The notes below the pieces were generated by a model. The model did no database searches, had not been told where the DNA came from, and saw nothing but the letters and a program-made list of their open reading frames with translations. Shown here one piece after another: positions 55,334-64,000 of a DNA stretch of 64,000 bases. Each line of letters opens with the position of its first letter. Position 1 is the first letter of the stretch. The position numbers and the translations under genes were made by a program. The stretch is from the NCBI GenBank assembly GCA_046329495.1, contig JAXLUO010000002.1, positions 372,001-436,000 on the forward strand. The letters are read 5' to 3'. This stretch comes from Bog-950 sp046329495. GTDB taxonomy: Bacteria > Bacteroidota > Bacteroidia > Chitinophagales > LD1.

Positions 55334-56386
55334 ATGGAAAATAAAAGATACCGTGTTGGCATAACCTTAGGCGACTACAACGGCGTTGGACCGGAAGTGA
55401 TTATTAAAGCGCTGGAAGATGAGCGATTGTACCGGTATTGCAGTATTGTAGTATACGGGCAGCGCAACATTATAAGCTACTACGCTAAGTTGCTGAAGGT
55501 GCAGAACTTTAACATACAGGAAGTTACTGATACCGAGAAGCTGAACCCTAAAATTCCGAATGTAATTAACTGCTGGAATGAACAGGTGCAGATACAACCA
55601 GGGCAGGTTACCAGCGAAGCAGGTATGCGCGCATTGCTTTGCTTAAATACAGGTATAAAAGATTTGATTGCAGGGAATATTGATGTGCTTGTAACAGGCC
55701 CTGTGAACAAGAGCACTATTAGCGAACACCATCCAGATTTTAAAGGCCAAACTGAACACCTGAGCAAAGAAGCCGGCAACGAAAATTCGATGATGTTGTT
55801 GGTGGATGATGCTTTGCGCGTAGGTTTGGTTACCAATCACGTTTCGCTGAAAGAGGTGACCGGTAAGATTGATGCCAACCTGATTTACAACAAAATTGAG
55901 ATCCTGAACCAGGCGCTGAAGCGCGACTTTTTAATTAACCGTCCGCGTATTGCCGTGTTGGGCTTAAACCCACATGCAGGCGACAACTCGCTGCTGGGCA
56001 AGGAAGAGAAAGACATTATAGCCCCGGCTGTTAACCGTGCTAAAGAAAAAGGCATACTGGCTGTGGGACCATTCCCGGCCGACGGCTTTTTTGGTGCACA
56101 CCACTATAGCAAGTTTGATGGTGTGTTGGCCATGTATCACGACCAGGGCTTAGTGCCTTTTAAAACCCTATCGTTCGGCACTGGGGTTAATTTTACTACC
56201 GGTTTAAATGTGGTGCGCACTTCGCCCGACCACGGCACAGGTTACGATATAGCAGGCAAAAATGTAGCCTCGCCCGATTCGTTACGCAATGCCATTTTTA
56301 CGGGATTAGATGTAGTGCGCAACCGCGAAGACTTCAAGGAAATGACTGCCAACCCGGTGGAGAAAGTGAAGGTAGAGAAGGAGTAG
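55334..56386 (+). CDS. pdxA: 4-hydroxythreonine-4-phosphate dehydrogenase PdxA
   Basis: 350 residues. GITLGDYNGVGPEVIIKAL, VTGPVNKSTISEHHPDFKGQTEHL (metal/substrate His region), ALRVGLVTNHVSLKEV, VLGLNPHAGDNSLLGKEE, FPADGFFGAHHYSKFDGVLAMYHDQGLVPFK and VRTSPDHGTGYDIAGK are all family signatures. It works in pyridoxal phosphate synthesis by the DXP-dependent route. Confidence 0.96.
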   Translation: MENKRYRVGITLGDYNGVGPEVIIKALEDERLYRYCSIVVYGQRNIISYYAKLLKVQNFNIQEVTDTEKLNPKIPNVINCWNEQVQIQPGQVTSEAGMRALLCLNTGIKDLIAGNIDVLVTGPVNKSTISEHHPDFKGQTEHLSKEAGNENSMMLLVDDALRVGLVTNHVSLKEVTGKIDANLIYNKIEILNQALKRDFLINRPRIAVLGLNPHAGDNSLLGKEEKDIIAPAVNRAKEKGILAVGPFPADGFFGAHHYSKFDGVLAMYHDQGLVPFKTLSFGTGVNFTTGLNVVRTSPDHGTGYDIAGKNVASPDSLRNAIFTGLDVVRNREDFKEMTANPVEKVKVEKE

Positions 56387-56485
56387 TAAAGTGCTTAAAA
56401 CCCGCCCGATTTAGTTTTTCCTTATTTTTAATCCATTTAAAACCAAAGGATTAGAACAGTAAGTTGGCCGTTTTAGTAATTTACC

Positions 56486-56493
56486 TATATTTG
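56486..56493 (+). promoter_or_regulatory. Putative -7 element (TATATTTG) of the cold-shock gene
   Basis: Exact TANNTTTG match about 21 bases before the ATG at 56515, with TTG 19 bases upstream (56464-56466) as a possible -33 element, the best-spaced promoter in the window. Confidence 0.6.
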
Positions 56494-56514
56494 CAGCAAT
56501 AAATAAAATTTTTT

Positions 56515-56706
56515 ATGCAACAAGGTAATGTAAAGTTTTTCAATGAGACAAAAGGCTTCGGATTCATTAAAGAAGCTGAAACCGGAAAAGAGTATTTTGT
56601 CCATGTATCAGGTTTGAACAACAAAATTAAAGAAGGCGACGCTGTAACTTTTGAAGTTCGCGAAGGCAAAAAAGGCCCTAACGCTGTTAACGTGAGTTTA
56701 GTTTAA
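56515..56706 (+). CDS. Cold-shock-domain protein (CspA family)
   Basis: 63 residues, one OB-fold cold-shock domain: QQGNVKFFNETKGFGFIKEAE (RNP1 KGFGFI) and EYFVHVSGL (RNP2). RNP2 has VHVS where VHFS/VHIS-type is common. It binds single-stranded RNA and DNA as a chaperone. Own promoter upstream and a strong terminator downstream make it a single-gene unit. Confidence 0.96.
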   Translation: MQQGNVKFFNETKGFGFIKEAETGKEYFVHVSGLNNKIKEGDAVTFEVREGKKGPNAVNVSLV

Positions 56707-56723
56707 TACTGAATGATACAATG

Positions 56724-56752
56724 AAAAGCCCCGCCCACAAAGCGGGGCTTTT
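56724..56752. terminator. Terminator between cold-shock gene and SDR gene
   Basis: aaaagccccgc at 56724-56734 pairs with gcggggctttt at 56742-56752, loop of seven, then more T. It serves the cold-shock gene and, in reverse, the SDR gene ending at 56767. Confidence 0.92.
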
Positions 56753-56766
56753 TTGTTTATAGCTTT

Positions 56767-57549
56767 TTATGCTTTAAAAATCTGTATCGCCATCCGTTCT
56801 ATCCAGCCCTTCGGCAATAACAACTGACTACCAATTTGCACCCGGTTAACTAAGCCCGGAACATACCCCACCTTACCTGCAAATAGTGCATTAACAGCTC
56901 CCGCCGCTACTACATCCGAAGTCATTTCAAACTTATTGGCTGCTTTTACCAGGCGTTTATTGCCTAACATACCTGCGCGCTCCATAAAGCTTGTACCCGT
57001 AGCACCGGGACTAAGGCAGGTTACACTTACACCTTTACCGTATAACTCGGCTGCCAGGCCGCGTGAGAATGAAAGCACCAGTGCCTTGCTGGCTGCATAC
57101 AAACTCATAAACGGCACTGCCTGGTAGGCTGCTGTGCTGGCCACATTTAGAATATACGCTTGTTGCTGTTTGCGCAGATGTGGAAGCATAACGTGTGTAA
57201 GGACAATCAGGCTTTCAACATTCAGGTGCAGCATGTTTAACTGGTCCTCCAGTTTCAAATCGGCGAAAGCACCCCATAAACCGTATCCTGCATTGTTTGC
57301 CAGCACAGCTAACGGAATGTTGTTAGAACGAACATAGGCTTCCAATTCTGCCGGAGCCGAATGCTGCGATAAATCAACAGCTATTGTTTGCACCTGTACG
57401 CCGTATTGTTGTGTTATATCGTTTGCCAATTGTTGTAGCAAATCGGTAGAACGGGCCGTTAGCAGCAAATCGAATTTTCGTTTGGCAAATTCATGTGCCA
57501 GGCTTTTGCCTATGCCTTTGCTTGCTCCTGTTATCAGCGCGTATGCCAT
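56767..57549 (-). CDS. Short-chain dehydrogenase/reductase (classical SDR)
   Basis: 260 residues from the ATG at 57549 (MAYALITGASKGIGKSLAHEFAKR); a longer start at 57588 is not family-like. NAD(P) loop TGASKGIG, NNAGYG, a Ser (NVASTAAYQ) and the catalytic YAASK (Tyr, Lys) are visible. The closest subgroup seems to be the DltE/YqjQ-like SDRs, but the substrate is not known. It is divergent from the CCA-transferase gene. Confidence 0.9.
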   Translation of the reverse strand: MAYALITGASKGIGKSLAHEFAKRKFDLLLTARSTDLLQQLANDITQQYGVQVQTIAVDLSQHSAPAELEAYVRSNNIPLAVLANNAGYGLWGAFADLKLEDQLNMLHLNVESLIVLTHVMLPHLRKQQQAYILNVASTAAYQAVPFMSLYAASKALVLSFSRGLAAELYGKGVSVTCLSPGATGTSFMERAGMLGNKRLVKAANKFEMTSDVVAAGAVNALFAGKVGYVPGLVNRVQIGSQLLLPKGWIERMAIQIFKA

Positions 57550-57648
57550 AGCGGTGTTTTTGTAGTGAATGTATACAGTTGCGGGCAATTACACAGATAA
57601 GCCTGCTACACTTGTTGTAAAGTGTAGAGTAGCTGTAAAATACATGGT

Positions 57649-57656
57649 TATTTTTG
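57649..57656 (+). promoter_or_regulatory. Putative -7 element (TATTTTTG) of the tRNA-processing group
   Basis: Exact TANNTTTG match 33 bases before the GTG at 57690, in the gap divergent from the SDR gene. Confidence 0.45.
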
Positions 57657-57689
57657 CGGCAGGGTTAATACCTGTATTAAAGTATCGGC

Positions 57690-59111
57690 GTGGACACAAA
57701 ATATACATTCGATTTATCGCATCCTGTTTTTAAAATAATAGCTGAAGCCGCCGATGCGTTGGGCGTAGAAGCTTATTGCGTAGGCGGTTATGTGCGCGAT
57801 CAGCTACTGGGCCGCACCTGCAAGGATATTGATTTTGTGTGCGTAGGCAGCGGTATTGAACTGGCCCAGAAAGCAGCCTCGCTGGTTCCGCACGATGTGC
57901 ATGTTTCGTATTTCAAAAATTTCGGGACGGCACATTTCAGGTGGCACGATCTGGATATTGAGTTTGTGGGAGCGCGTAAAGAATCGTATGAGCGCAACAG
58001 CCGTAAGCCCGTGGTAGAAGATGGTACACTGGAGGACGACCAAAACCGCCGCGACTTTACCATTAATGCTCTGGCCCTTTCCATGAACATGCAAACGTTC
58101 GGAAAACTGATAGACCCTTTCAACGGCTTGCAGGATTTAGAAAACAAACTGATCCGCACGCCTCTTAACCCGGATATTACATTTAGTGATGACCCATTGC
58201 GCATGATGCGGGCTATTCGCTTTGCCACGCAGTTGGGCTTTACCATTCTGCCCGAAACATTTGAAGCCATTAAACGAAACAGGGAGCGCATCCATATTAT
58301 TTCGCAGGAGCGCATAAGCGATGAGTTGAACAAAATAATACTGGCTGCCAAACCAAGCACCGGCTTTATACTGCTGGAAGAATGCGGCTTGCTGGAGATC
58401 ATCTTTCCCGAGATGCAAAAGCTAAAGGGTGTAGAAAATTACGAAGGCAAAGGACACAAGGATAATTTTTACCACACCCTGCAGGTATTGGACAACATTA
58501 CCAAAACCACACGCGACCTTTGGCTGCGCTGGGCGGCTATTTTACACGATATAGCTAAACCACCTACCAAGCGTTTTGTGCCGGGCGAAGGTTGGACCTT
58601 CCACGGTCACGAAGTATTAGGCAGTAAATGGGTGCCCAAAATTTTCAGGCGCATGAAGTTGCCTATGGGTAACGAAATGAAGTTTGTGCAGAAGCTGGTT
58701 TTTTTGCACCTGCGCCCCATTGCATTAACCAAGGAGGAAATTACTGACTCTGCAATCCGCCGTTTATTGTTTGAAGCAGGTGATGATATTGAAAGCCTGC
58801 TGATGCTTTGCGAAGCGGATATTACCAGTAAGAACCGCGAAAAGGTAAAGCGCTACCTGATGAAGTTTGAACAGGTGCGCGAAAAGTTGAAGGAGGTGGA
58901 AGAAAAAGATCGCGTGCGGAATTTTCAGCCACCGGTTAGCGGCGAACTAATTATGGAAACCTTCGGCATTGCGCCTTCGCGCGAAGTGGGAGTGATAAAA
59001 GAGGCGATAAAGGAAGCTATACTGGATGGCAAAATTCATAATGACTACAACGAAGCCTATGCGCTGATGCTGGAATTAGCTGCCGGCTTAGGGTTAAAGC
59101 AGGTGAAGTAA
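57690..59111 (+). CDS. cca: CCA tRNA nucleotidyltransferase with HD domain
   Basis: 473 residues from a GTG. YCVGGYVRDQLLGRTCKDIDFVC holds the nucleotidyltransferase Asp pair (DxD), RRDFTINALALSMN and DPLRMMRAIRFATQLGFTI follow, and LRWAAILHDIAKPPTKR is an HD motif. It adds or repairs the CCA end of tRNA, with the HD part as possible phosphatase/phosphodiesterase. miaA begins one base after its stop, so both act on tRNA and share a transcript. Confidence 0.95.
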   Translation: MDTKYTFDLSHPVFKIIAEAADALGVEAYCVGGYVRDQLLGRTCKDIDFVCVGSGIELAQKAASLVPHDVHVSYFKNFGTAHFRWHDLDIEFVGARKESYERNSRKPVVEDGTLEDDQNRRDFTINALALSMNMQTFGKLIDPFNGLQDLENKLIRTPLNPDITFSDDPLRMMRAIRFATQLGFTILPETFEAIKRNRERIHIISQERISDELNKIILAAKPSTGFILLEECGLLEIIFPEMQKLKGVENYEGKGHKDNFYHTLQVLDNITKTTRDLWLRWAAILHDIAKPPTKRFVPGEGWTFHGHEVLGSKWVPKIFRRMKLPMGNEMKFVQKLVFLHLRPIALTKEEITDSAIRRLLFEAGDDIESLLMLCEADITSKNREKVKRYLMKFEQVREKLKEVEEKDRVRNFQPPVSGELIMETFGIAPSREVGVIKEAIKEAILDGKIHNDYNEAYALMLELAAGLGLKQVK

Positions 59112-59112
59112 A

Positions 59113-60033
59113 ATGGAAGCGGGAAAATTTTTAATTGTAATTGCAGGCCCAACAGCAGTAGGCAAAACCGCTTCATCTATTAACCTGGCATTGCGTTATA
59201 AAGCAGAGATCATCTCGGCTGATTCAAGGCAGTTTTACCGCGAAATGACGATTGGCACCGCCAAGCCTACCGAGGCAGAGTTAAATGCCGTAAAGCATCA
59301 TTTTGTAAACAACATCTCCATACACAACAAAAATTACAGCGCCGGCAAATACGAAGCCGAGGTACTTGATTTTTTAGAGCACTATTATACCAAACACGAT
59401 ATAGCGGTAATGGTTGGCGGCTCGGGGTTGTTCATTAATGCCGTATGCAGCGGGTTCGATAAGTTTGAAAATGCTGACCCAGCACAATTGTACGTAGTAC
59501 GAAATTTACTGAACACCAAAGACCTAAGCTGGTTGCAACAGGAAGTAGAACGACTTGACCCCGAATACTACGCGATAGTTGATACCAAAAACCCGGTGCG
59601 GTTAAAACGCGCGCTGGAAATAATTTATACCACCGGCAAAAAATACAGCGAACAACGGATTGGTAAAAAAGCGGAACGCCCCTTTACCTGTATAAAGATT
59701 GGCCTTAGTTTGCCGCGTGAGCAATTGTATGAGCGCATAAATACCCGTGTAGATAAAATGATGGAAGAAGGGCTGCTGGAAGAAGTAAAGCAGCTTTATC
59801 TGCACAAAAAACTGCATACGCTTAATACCGTAGGCTATACGGAGCTTTTTGATTTTATTGAGGACAAACTGAGTTTAGACGAAGCCGTAGAGTTAATAAA
59901 ACAGAACACCCGCAACTACGCCAAGCGGCAAATGACCTGGTTCAGGAAAGATGATGGTATTAAGTGGTTTCAGCCCGAACAAGAGCAAGAAATTGTTAGC
60001 TATATTAACGGACAAATAATCCGTAATGTGTAA
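59113..60033 (+). CDS. miaA: tRNA dimethylallyltransferase MiaA
   Basis: 306 residues. P-loop VIAGPTAVGKTASSINLAL, then IISADSRQFYREMTIGTAKPT, VGGSGLFINAVCSGFD, NTRNYAKRQMTWFRKDD and TVGYTELFDF are family hallmarks. It attaches an isopentenyl group to A37 in tRNAs reading U-starting codons. It overlaps the next small gene by eight bases. Confidence 0.97.
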   Translation: MEAGKFLIVIAGPTAVGKTASSINLALRYKAEIISADSRQFYREMTIGTAKPTEAELNAVKHHFVNNISIHNKNYSAGKYEAEVLDFLEHYYTKHDIAVMVGGSGLFINAVCSGFDKFENADPAQLYVVRNLLNTKDLSWLQQEVERLDPEYYAIVDTKNPVRLKRALEIIYTTGKKYSEQRIGKKAERPFTCIKIGLSLPREQLYERINTRVDKMMEEGLLEEVKQLYLHKKLHTLNTVGYTELFDFIEDKLSLDEAVELIKQNTRNYAKRQMTWFRKDDGIKWFQPEQEQEIVSYINGQIIRNV

Positions 60034-60445
60034 GGTGTCCAAAGAATTAAAGTTGTGCTCGTGCGGAGGAGAAGTTTCCGAAGCAGATGTGGTACAATTA
60101 GATAACTATTGGATATATGAACGCCTTGGTAACGGTGAACAGACCTTATACAAGATAGGCGAGGCAGTGTTCCAAATGGATGAAATAGACCGATTAAACC
60201 TGCCCCGGCTAAAGCAACTATTGAATGAACGGAACTGCTTTGATTTTGAATTAGTGCCACAGGAGAAAGACCGATTACATTTATGTTTCACGTTTAAAGA
60301 ACCGCCTTGCAAAAAATACTTTGAGTTTAAATACGAGGAGGGTGCCTGGCAATTTATCGGCGAAATGGATTGGCTGGAAGAAAACTTAGATGGATTAAAC
60401 TACGCAACTTACCGTTTTGGGAAGATTGAAAACCCTTTAGCGTGA
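60026..60445 (+). CDS. Unknown protein of 139 residues
   Basis: 139 residues without signal peptide or membrane helix. It begins MCKVSKELKLCSCGGE with a Cys trio (C-x8-C-x-C) and continues with an alpha/beta mix: DNYWIYERLGNGEQTLYKIGEAVF, LPRLKQLLNERNCFDFEL, LHLCFTFKEPPCKKYFEFKYE and WLEENLDGLNYATYRFGKIEN. No family recognised. It is wedged between miaA (8-base overlap) and the MFS gene (GTGA overlap), so it is certainly part of the same transcript. Confidence 0.75.
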   Translation: MCKVSKELKLCSCGGEVSEADVVQLDNYWIYERLGNGEQTLYKIGEAVFQMDEIDRLNLPRLKQLLNERNCFDFELVPQEKDRLHLCFTFKEPPCKKYFEFKYEEGAWQFIGEMDWLEENLDGLNYATYRFGKIENPLA

Positions 60446-61671
60446 AAGCCGCCCTCCGTCAATATCTTTCTATTCCCCGCTTCATCATCTACCTGATGCT
60501 GGCCGATGTGTTTTTGCAGCTCATCAATTCGGCCTTTACCATGTTGCTGAATTACCTGATGCTGGACCATGGCTTTAAGGATTTTGAAATAGCCAGCATG
60601 GTAGGCAACCGATACCTTACTGTATTATTGTGTTCGGTACCATTGGCACTGTTTGTAAAAGGCAAACGACTGAAGCCAATCATGCTGGCGGGCAGCATCT
60701 CCTCTCCTGTTGTAGCCCTGTTATTGATATTTGCCATACATACCCATAACAGCGAGTTGATACGCATCTTAATGTCGTTATGGGGAATCAGTTTTTCGTT
60801 GCTGCAAATACTGGTGATGCCATACATATTGCTGAACGGAAGCAAGGAACACGAAACAGAATCAATAGCCTTATTTTTTTCGGCAGGTAACTTTACAACC
60901 ATCATTACCGGTGTTTTAAGCTATTTGCTTCCGCTGGCGCATCCGTTTTTTACTACCGAAGCATTGCTGATTTTCTATTCAACGCTGGGTCTTGCAGGCA
61001 TATGGTTTATAAAGAGTTTGCCCGATAAAGAAACGCTTGGATCAAAGGTGCCCTTTACACAAGTGCATACCGATTACGACTGGGCACGGATTGCCCGGGC
61101 CGTGGTTCCTACTTTTATAATTGCGTTAGGTGCAGGGTTTACTATTCCTGTTATCAATCTCTTTTTTCATGATGTGCATGGCATGGAGGCTCCGCAGTTT
61201 TCGTTGATGAACTCAGCGGCTTTTACCCTGGTGGCTGTTTCGGCCCTATTAATTCCAGAGATAAAAAGAAAATTCGGTTACCAGGTAGCCATCACATTGG
61301 TACAATCGCTGGCTGTAATTCTATTATTTACCATGGCTACTACCGAGTGGTACAACTATACCCATTGGGGCTTGCTGATTGCCGTAGTAACTTATACCCT
61401 TAGGCAGCCTTTAATGAATATGGCCGGGCCTATGACCAGCGAATTAACCCTGAACTATGTGGGCGAAAAAAACCGGGAAATGATATCAGCTATTAATGCC
61501 GCTATATGGAGCGGTTGCTGGTTTGTAAGCGCAAAAATATTTTCGGTATTACGCGAAGCAGGCATAGCCTATTCCAACATCATATTTATTACGGTAACGC
61601 TTTATATAATTGGCGTAGCCTGGTATTACTGGCTAATTAAAGCCTATCAACGCCAACACCATCAGCACTGA
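60442..61671 (+). CDS. MFS transporter
   Basis: 409 residues from a GTG overlapping the previous TGA. About twelve hydrophobic helices (FIIYLMLADVFLQLINSAFTMLL, TVLLCSVPLALFVKG and so on) in two six-helix halves, with a loop near the middle (KSLPDKETLGSKVPFTQVHTDYDW). The layout fits the major facilitator superfamily. The substrate is unknown. Its TGA (61669-61671) touches the TGA of the convergent kinase (61672-61674 on the other strand). Confidence 0.85.
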   Translation: MKAALRQYLSIPRFIIYLMLADVFLQLINSAFTMLLNYLMLDHGFKDFEIASMVGNRYLTVLLCSVPLALFVKGKRLKPIMLAGSISSPVVALLLIFAIHTHNSELIRILMSLWGISFSLLQILVMPYILLNGSKEHETESIALFFSAGNFTTIITGVLSYLLPLAHPFFTTEALLIFYSTLGLAGIWFIKSLPDKETLGSKVPFTQVHTDYDWARIARAVVPTFIIALGAGFTIPVINLFFHDVHGMEAPQFSLMNSAAFTLVAVSALLIPEIKRKFGYQVAITLVQSLAVILLFTMATTEWYNYTHWGLLIAVVTYTLRQPLMNMAGPMTSELTLNYVGEKNREMISAINAAIWSGCWFVSAKIFSVLREAGIAYSNIIFITVTLYIIGVAWYYWLIKAYQRQHHQH

Positions 61672-63366
61672 TCAGGAAGGCAACGTAAACACAAATTCGG
61701 CTCCTGCACCTGCCTGGCTGTTTACGCGGATATGCCCACCGTACGATTCGATTATTTTTTTGCAGATAGCTAAACCTATTCCTGTGCCTTCAAATTCCTC
61801 CTGGGTGTGCAGGCGGCGGAAAATTTCGAAAACCTGTTCCTGGTATTCAGGCGCTATGCCAATACCGTTGTCCCTTATTGAGAATTCGGTTTTAACACCA
61901 TTGCGTTTAAAGTTGAGTTCTACCCTTGGCCGTTCACTTTTGTTGTACTTAATAGCATTACCTATAAGATTGGAGAAGACATGAATGGCCTGGGTACGGT
62001 TAACTTTTAAAGGCGGCAGATTGCCCGGTATCATCAACTCCACCGCTTTTTCGTGCACAATGGCTTTTATATCCGAGGTAACCGTTTGTATTACCTCATT
62101 TAAATCGGCGGTTTCGTTATGGTCCTGTTTAAAATCGGTAGTGGTATAAAGGAAGATATCGCTGATAAGTTGATTGAGATGCTTTACTGACCTAACGGCA
62201 TCATCCACCATTTCGGCTGATTCGGCATCCAGTTGATTACGGCGTTTCAATAACTGTAAGTATGTAGCAATATTGCGCAACGGTGTTTTTAAGTCGTGCG
62301 AAGTTACATAGGCAAATTGCTTTAAGCCGGCGTTTACCTTTTCCAATTCGTGATACGCCGCCTTTATCTTTTCCTCAGCCAGTTGACGTTCGGTAATATC
62401 CAAACCAAATCCTATAAGGCCCAACACCTGACCGGTACCCTGTGCACGAATAGGTGCAATACCGCGCATGGTTACATGTGTTTTGCCGTGCTTATCAATT
62501 GCACGTTCTTCCATGGTGCTTACCTTACCTGTTTCAAGTGCACGTAAATACATTCTGTGTCTTTCTAACACAAAGCTTTTATCCAGATTGCGCCGTTCGG
62601 CGTATTCATAATCTGTTTTACCAATCATCCACTCCCTTAGTTCATCATCCTGTATGCTATGCTTGTTTAAAAAGGTAAACCGCAGTTCGGTATCCAGCAT
62701 GGCAATATCAATAGGCATTTGATCGAGCGCAGTATTGTAAAAATTACGTTGCTCTAACAGCTTATTGTTACGTATTTCGTGCCGTTTTTGCTGATTGGCT
62801 GTTTTACGCAGGATTACAAACATTACCAACAGAATGGTGACAAACTTTACGGGGATGGTAAGATGATAAACAAGCATTTGTTGCTCTATAGGCAATCCAT
62901 AATTCTGTAGCCCGGGTTGGTATACATGGTAAAGTATATAGAACAAAAAATCGAGTGTAACACACAGCATAATAAGCCTTACCTGCCGCGGATGAAAGAG
63001 CACCAATGGCAATAAGGCCGAAATGATAAGAAAATCTATTACACGTGTTTCGTAACCCAGATAAATAGCCTGCCCGAATATGCTGAGGCCAAGTGCTATA
63101 ATGCCCAGTACCCTGCCGGTTTGAAACCACCCTTTATAAATTAAAACACTTAAGGCCATAAAGGTGGCAATCATGGCTGTTAGCAACCAAACCACCAGGT
63201 ATAAGCCCAGCATGGCACATACGCCACCTAATACCAATAAGGTTAATCCCAGGAAGTACACAATCTGGTTCACCAGCACTATGTTCTCCTTATCAGGATG
63301 GTCACTATCGGGTCCAACCCCCAGGTAAGAAACCTTCTCCCAGGCGGTATGTAGGGTATGGCGCAT
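61672..63366 (-). CDS. Membrane PAS sensor histidine kinase, orphan
   Basis: 564 residues. Six or so membrane helices (about 33-190), a PAS domain (ALDQMPIDIAMLDTELRFTFLNKHSIQ to GLIGFGLDITERQLAE), a coiled coil, a HisKA domain with FAYVTSHDLKTPLRN (His about 357) and a HATPase with NLIGNAIKYN, DNGIGIAPEY and GTGIGLAICKKI. No response regulator is adjacent. The C-terminal 220 residues parallel those of the 25562 kinase. Confidence 0.9.
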   Translation of the reverse strand: MRHTLHTAWEKVSYLGVGPDSDHPDKENIVLVNQIVYFLGLTLLVLGGVCAMLGLYLVVWLLTAMIATFMALSVLIYKGWFQTGRVLGIIALGLSIFGQAIYLGYETRVIDFLIISALLPLVLFHPRQVRLIMLCVTLDFLFYILYHVYQPGLQNYGLPIEQQMLVYHLTIPVKFVTILLVMFVILRKTANQQKRHEIRNNKLLEQRNFYNTALDQMPIDIAMLDTELRFTFLNKHSIQDDELREWMIGKTDYEYAERRNLDKSFVLERHRMYLRALETGKVSTMEERAIDKHGKTHVTMRGIAPIRAQGTGQVLGLIGFGLDITERQLAEEKIKAAYHELEKVNAGLKQFAYVTSHDLKTPLRNIATYLQLLKRRNQLDAESAEMVDDAVRSVKHLNQLISDIFLYTTTDFKQDHNETADLNEVIQTVTSDIKAIVHEKAVELMIPGNLPPLKVNRTQAIHVFSNLIGNAIKYNKSERPRVELNFKRNGVKTEFSIRDNGIGIAPEYQEQVFEIFRRLHTQEEFEGTGIGLAICKKIIESYGGHIRVNSQAGAGAEFVFTLPS

Positions 63367-63490
63367 GCTTACAGACCCTGATTTTACGGAGGCCGTTAAA
63401 ATTTGTTCTTACCGTTAATGAATGCTTAAAAAAATAAACGTTCATATATCCCCTTAAGGACGCCTCGGCATTTTTGTTTAACCTTGCGTT

Positions 63491-64000
63491 ATGTCGCTGG
63501 CAGGCTTAAACATTGATAAAACCTGGACGCTGTTTCTTGACCGGGACGGCGTAATAAACCTTCATTACCCAAACGATTATGTAAAAAAGTGGGATGAATT
63601 TTACTTTCTGGAAGGAGCCCTGGACGCCATCAAAACGCTTTCATCTGTGTTCAGGCGCATACTGATTGTTACGAACCAGCAAGGCGTTGGCAAGGGTATT
63701 ATGGAACCTTACCACCTGGAAGAGATACATGATGAAATGTTGAAGGAGGTGCGCAAATACGGCGGACGTATACATGCCATTTATGCGGCTACTGATCTGG
63801 TTGCAAACGATCATCGCGGCATGCGCAAACCGGCTATTGGTATGGCTAAGCAGGCAAAAAAAGATTTCCCTGAAATAGATTTTAGCAAGTCGCTGATAGT
63901 AGGTGATTCGGTTAGCGATATGCTGTTTGGCCGTAATGCGGGCATGAAAACCGTTTTTGTGGGCGATGAAAGCCGCTTAACGGGTGAGGATACTAAACTT
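63491..64000 (+). CDS. GmhB/HisB-N-like HAD phosphatase, 3' end outside window
   Basis: An ATG at 63491 opens 170 codons without stop to the window end. WTLFLDRDGVINLHYPND carries the HAD nucleophile (DxDGVIN); ILIVTNQQGVGKGIM, HRGMRKPAIGMAKQA and LIVGDSVSDMLFGRNAG carry the other HAD motifs. This is the D,D-heptose-1,7-bisphosphate phosphatase/histidinol-phosphatase group. The Cys-His zinc loop of E. coli GmhB is absent: the stretch YAATDLVANDHRGMRKP has no Cys. It may act with the RfaE2 enzyme encoded at 28574 in ADP-heptose synthesis. Confidence 0.88.
   Translation, partial: MSLAGLNIDKTWTLFLDRDGVINLHYPNDYVKKWDEFYFLEGALDAIKTLSSVFRRILIVTNQQGVGKGIMEPYHLEEIHDEMLKEVRKYGGRIHAIYAATDLVANDHRGMRKPAIGMAKQAKKDFPEIDFSKSLIVGDSVSDMLFGRNAGMKTVFVGDESRLTGEDTKL

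Noticed and set aside
1..64000. tRNA, rRNA, integrase, insertion sequence or prophage
   Set aside because: No tRNA T-loop with matching acceptor arms, no rRNA stretch, no transposase or integrase motifs and no att-like duplicated ends were seen.

Overview
The window looks like a chromosomal segment of a Bacteroidota bacterium, most likely from the Chitinophagales/Sphingobacteriales side, though I cannot prove the order from sequence alone. The signs are type IX secretion (T9SS) sorting domains, SusC-type TonB receptors with carboxypeptidase-like N-terminal domains, a PorV/PorQ-family protein, many Lys-rich lipoproteins, -7 elements of the TANNTTTG type, almost no Shine-Dalgarno sequences, and strong hairpin terminators between convergent genes. 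No rRNA, tRNA, integrase, transposase or CRISPR array was found.

Layout. 1-440: 3' end of a T9SS cargo gene and a perfect bidirectional terminator. 447-4240 (minus): a polyphosphate pair (ppk1, ppx) and a SixA-like phosphatase. 4333-10967 (plus): a seven-gene, one-direction cluster that looks like a metal (probably copper) acquisition or handling system. It has a His/Cys-rich small protein, a TonB receptor broken by one in-frame TGA, a Cys-motif small protein, an outer-membrane barrel, an MbnP-like lipoprotein, an MbnH-like di-haem peroxidase and a His-rich lipoprotein. 10982-14374: a small lipoprotein, a 53-residue membrane protein missed by length cut-offs, and a long collagen-like surface protein. 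14376-23973 (minus): the division and cell-wall (dcw) cluster mraZ-rsmH-ftsL-ftsI-murD-mraY-murE-ftsW, with murD and murE in swapped places and no murG/murC/ftsQ/ftsA/ftsZ after ftsW. The leader of mraZ carries a 10-bp-phased triple repeat that fits MraZ binding.

24476-38393: housekeeping and envelope genes. They include a T9SS cargo protein, an orphan histidine kinase, a heptose nucleotidyltransferase with a UPF0104 membrane protein, panD/panC, a glycogen-synthase-like N-terminal domain, a DUF4270 lipoprotein, glmS, Fe/Mn superoxide dismutase, tadA, a second UPF0104 protein and ruvC. 38394-41696: an alpha-helical protein of unknown role between two gene-poor stretches, the second holding REP-like palindromic repeats. 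41697-51796 (minus): HIT protein and greA, then a PorV/PorQ-family protein, a giant secreted protein and a large TonB receptor that look like one surface module.

52020-64000: a 2-hydroxyacid dehydrogenase with rsmA, leucyl aminopeptidase, pdxA, a cold-shock protein, an SDR enzyme, a CCA-transferase/miaA tRNA group with a small unknown gene and an MFS transporter, a PAS histidine kinase, and a GmhB-like HAD phosphatase cut by the window end. Most genes are core metabolism; the parts most worth attention are the MbnP/MbnH cluster, the rearranged dcw operon and its leader, the collagen-like gene and the repeat-rich gap.
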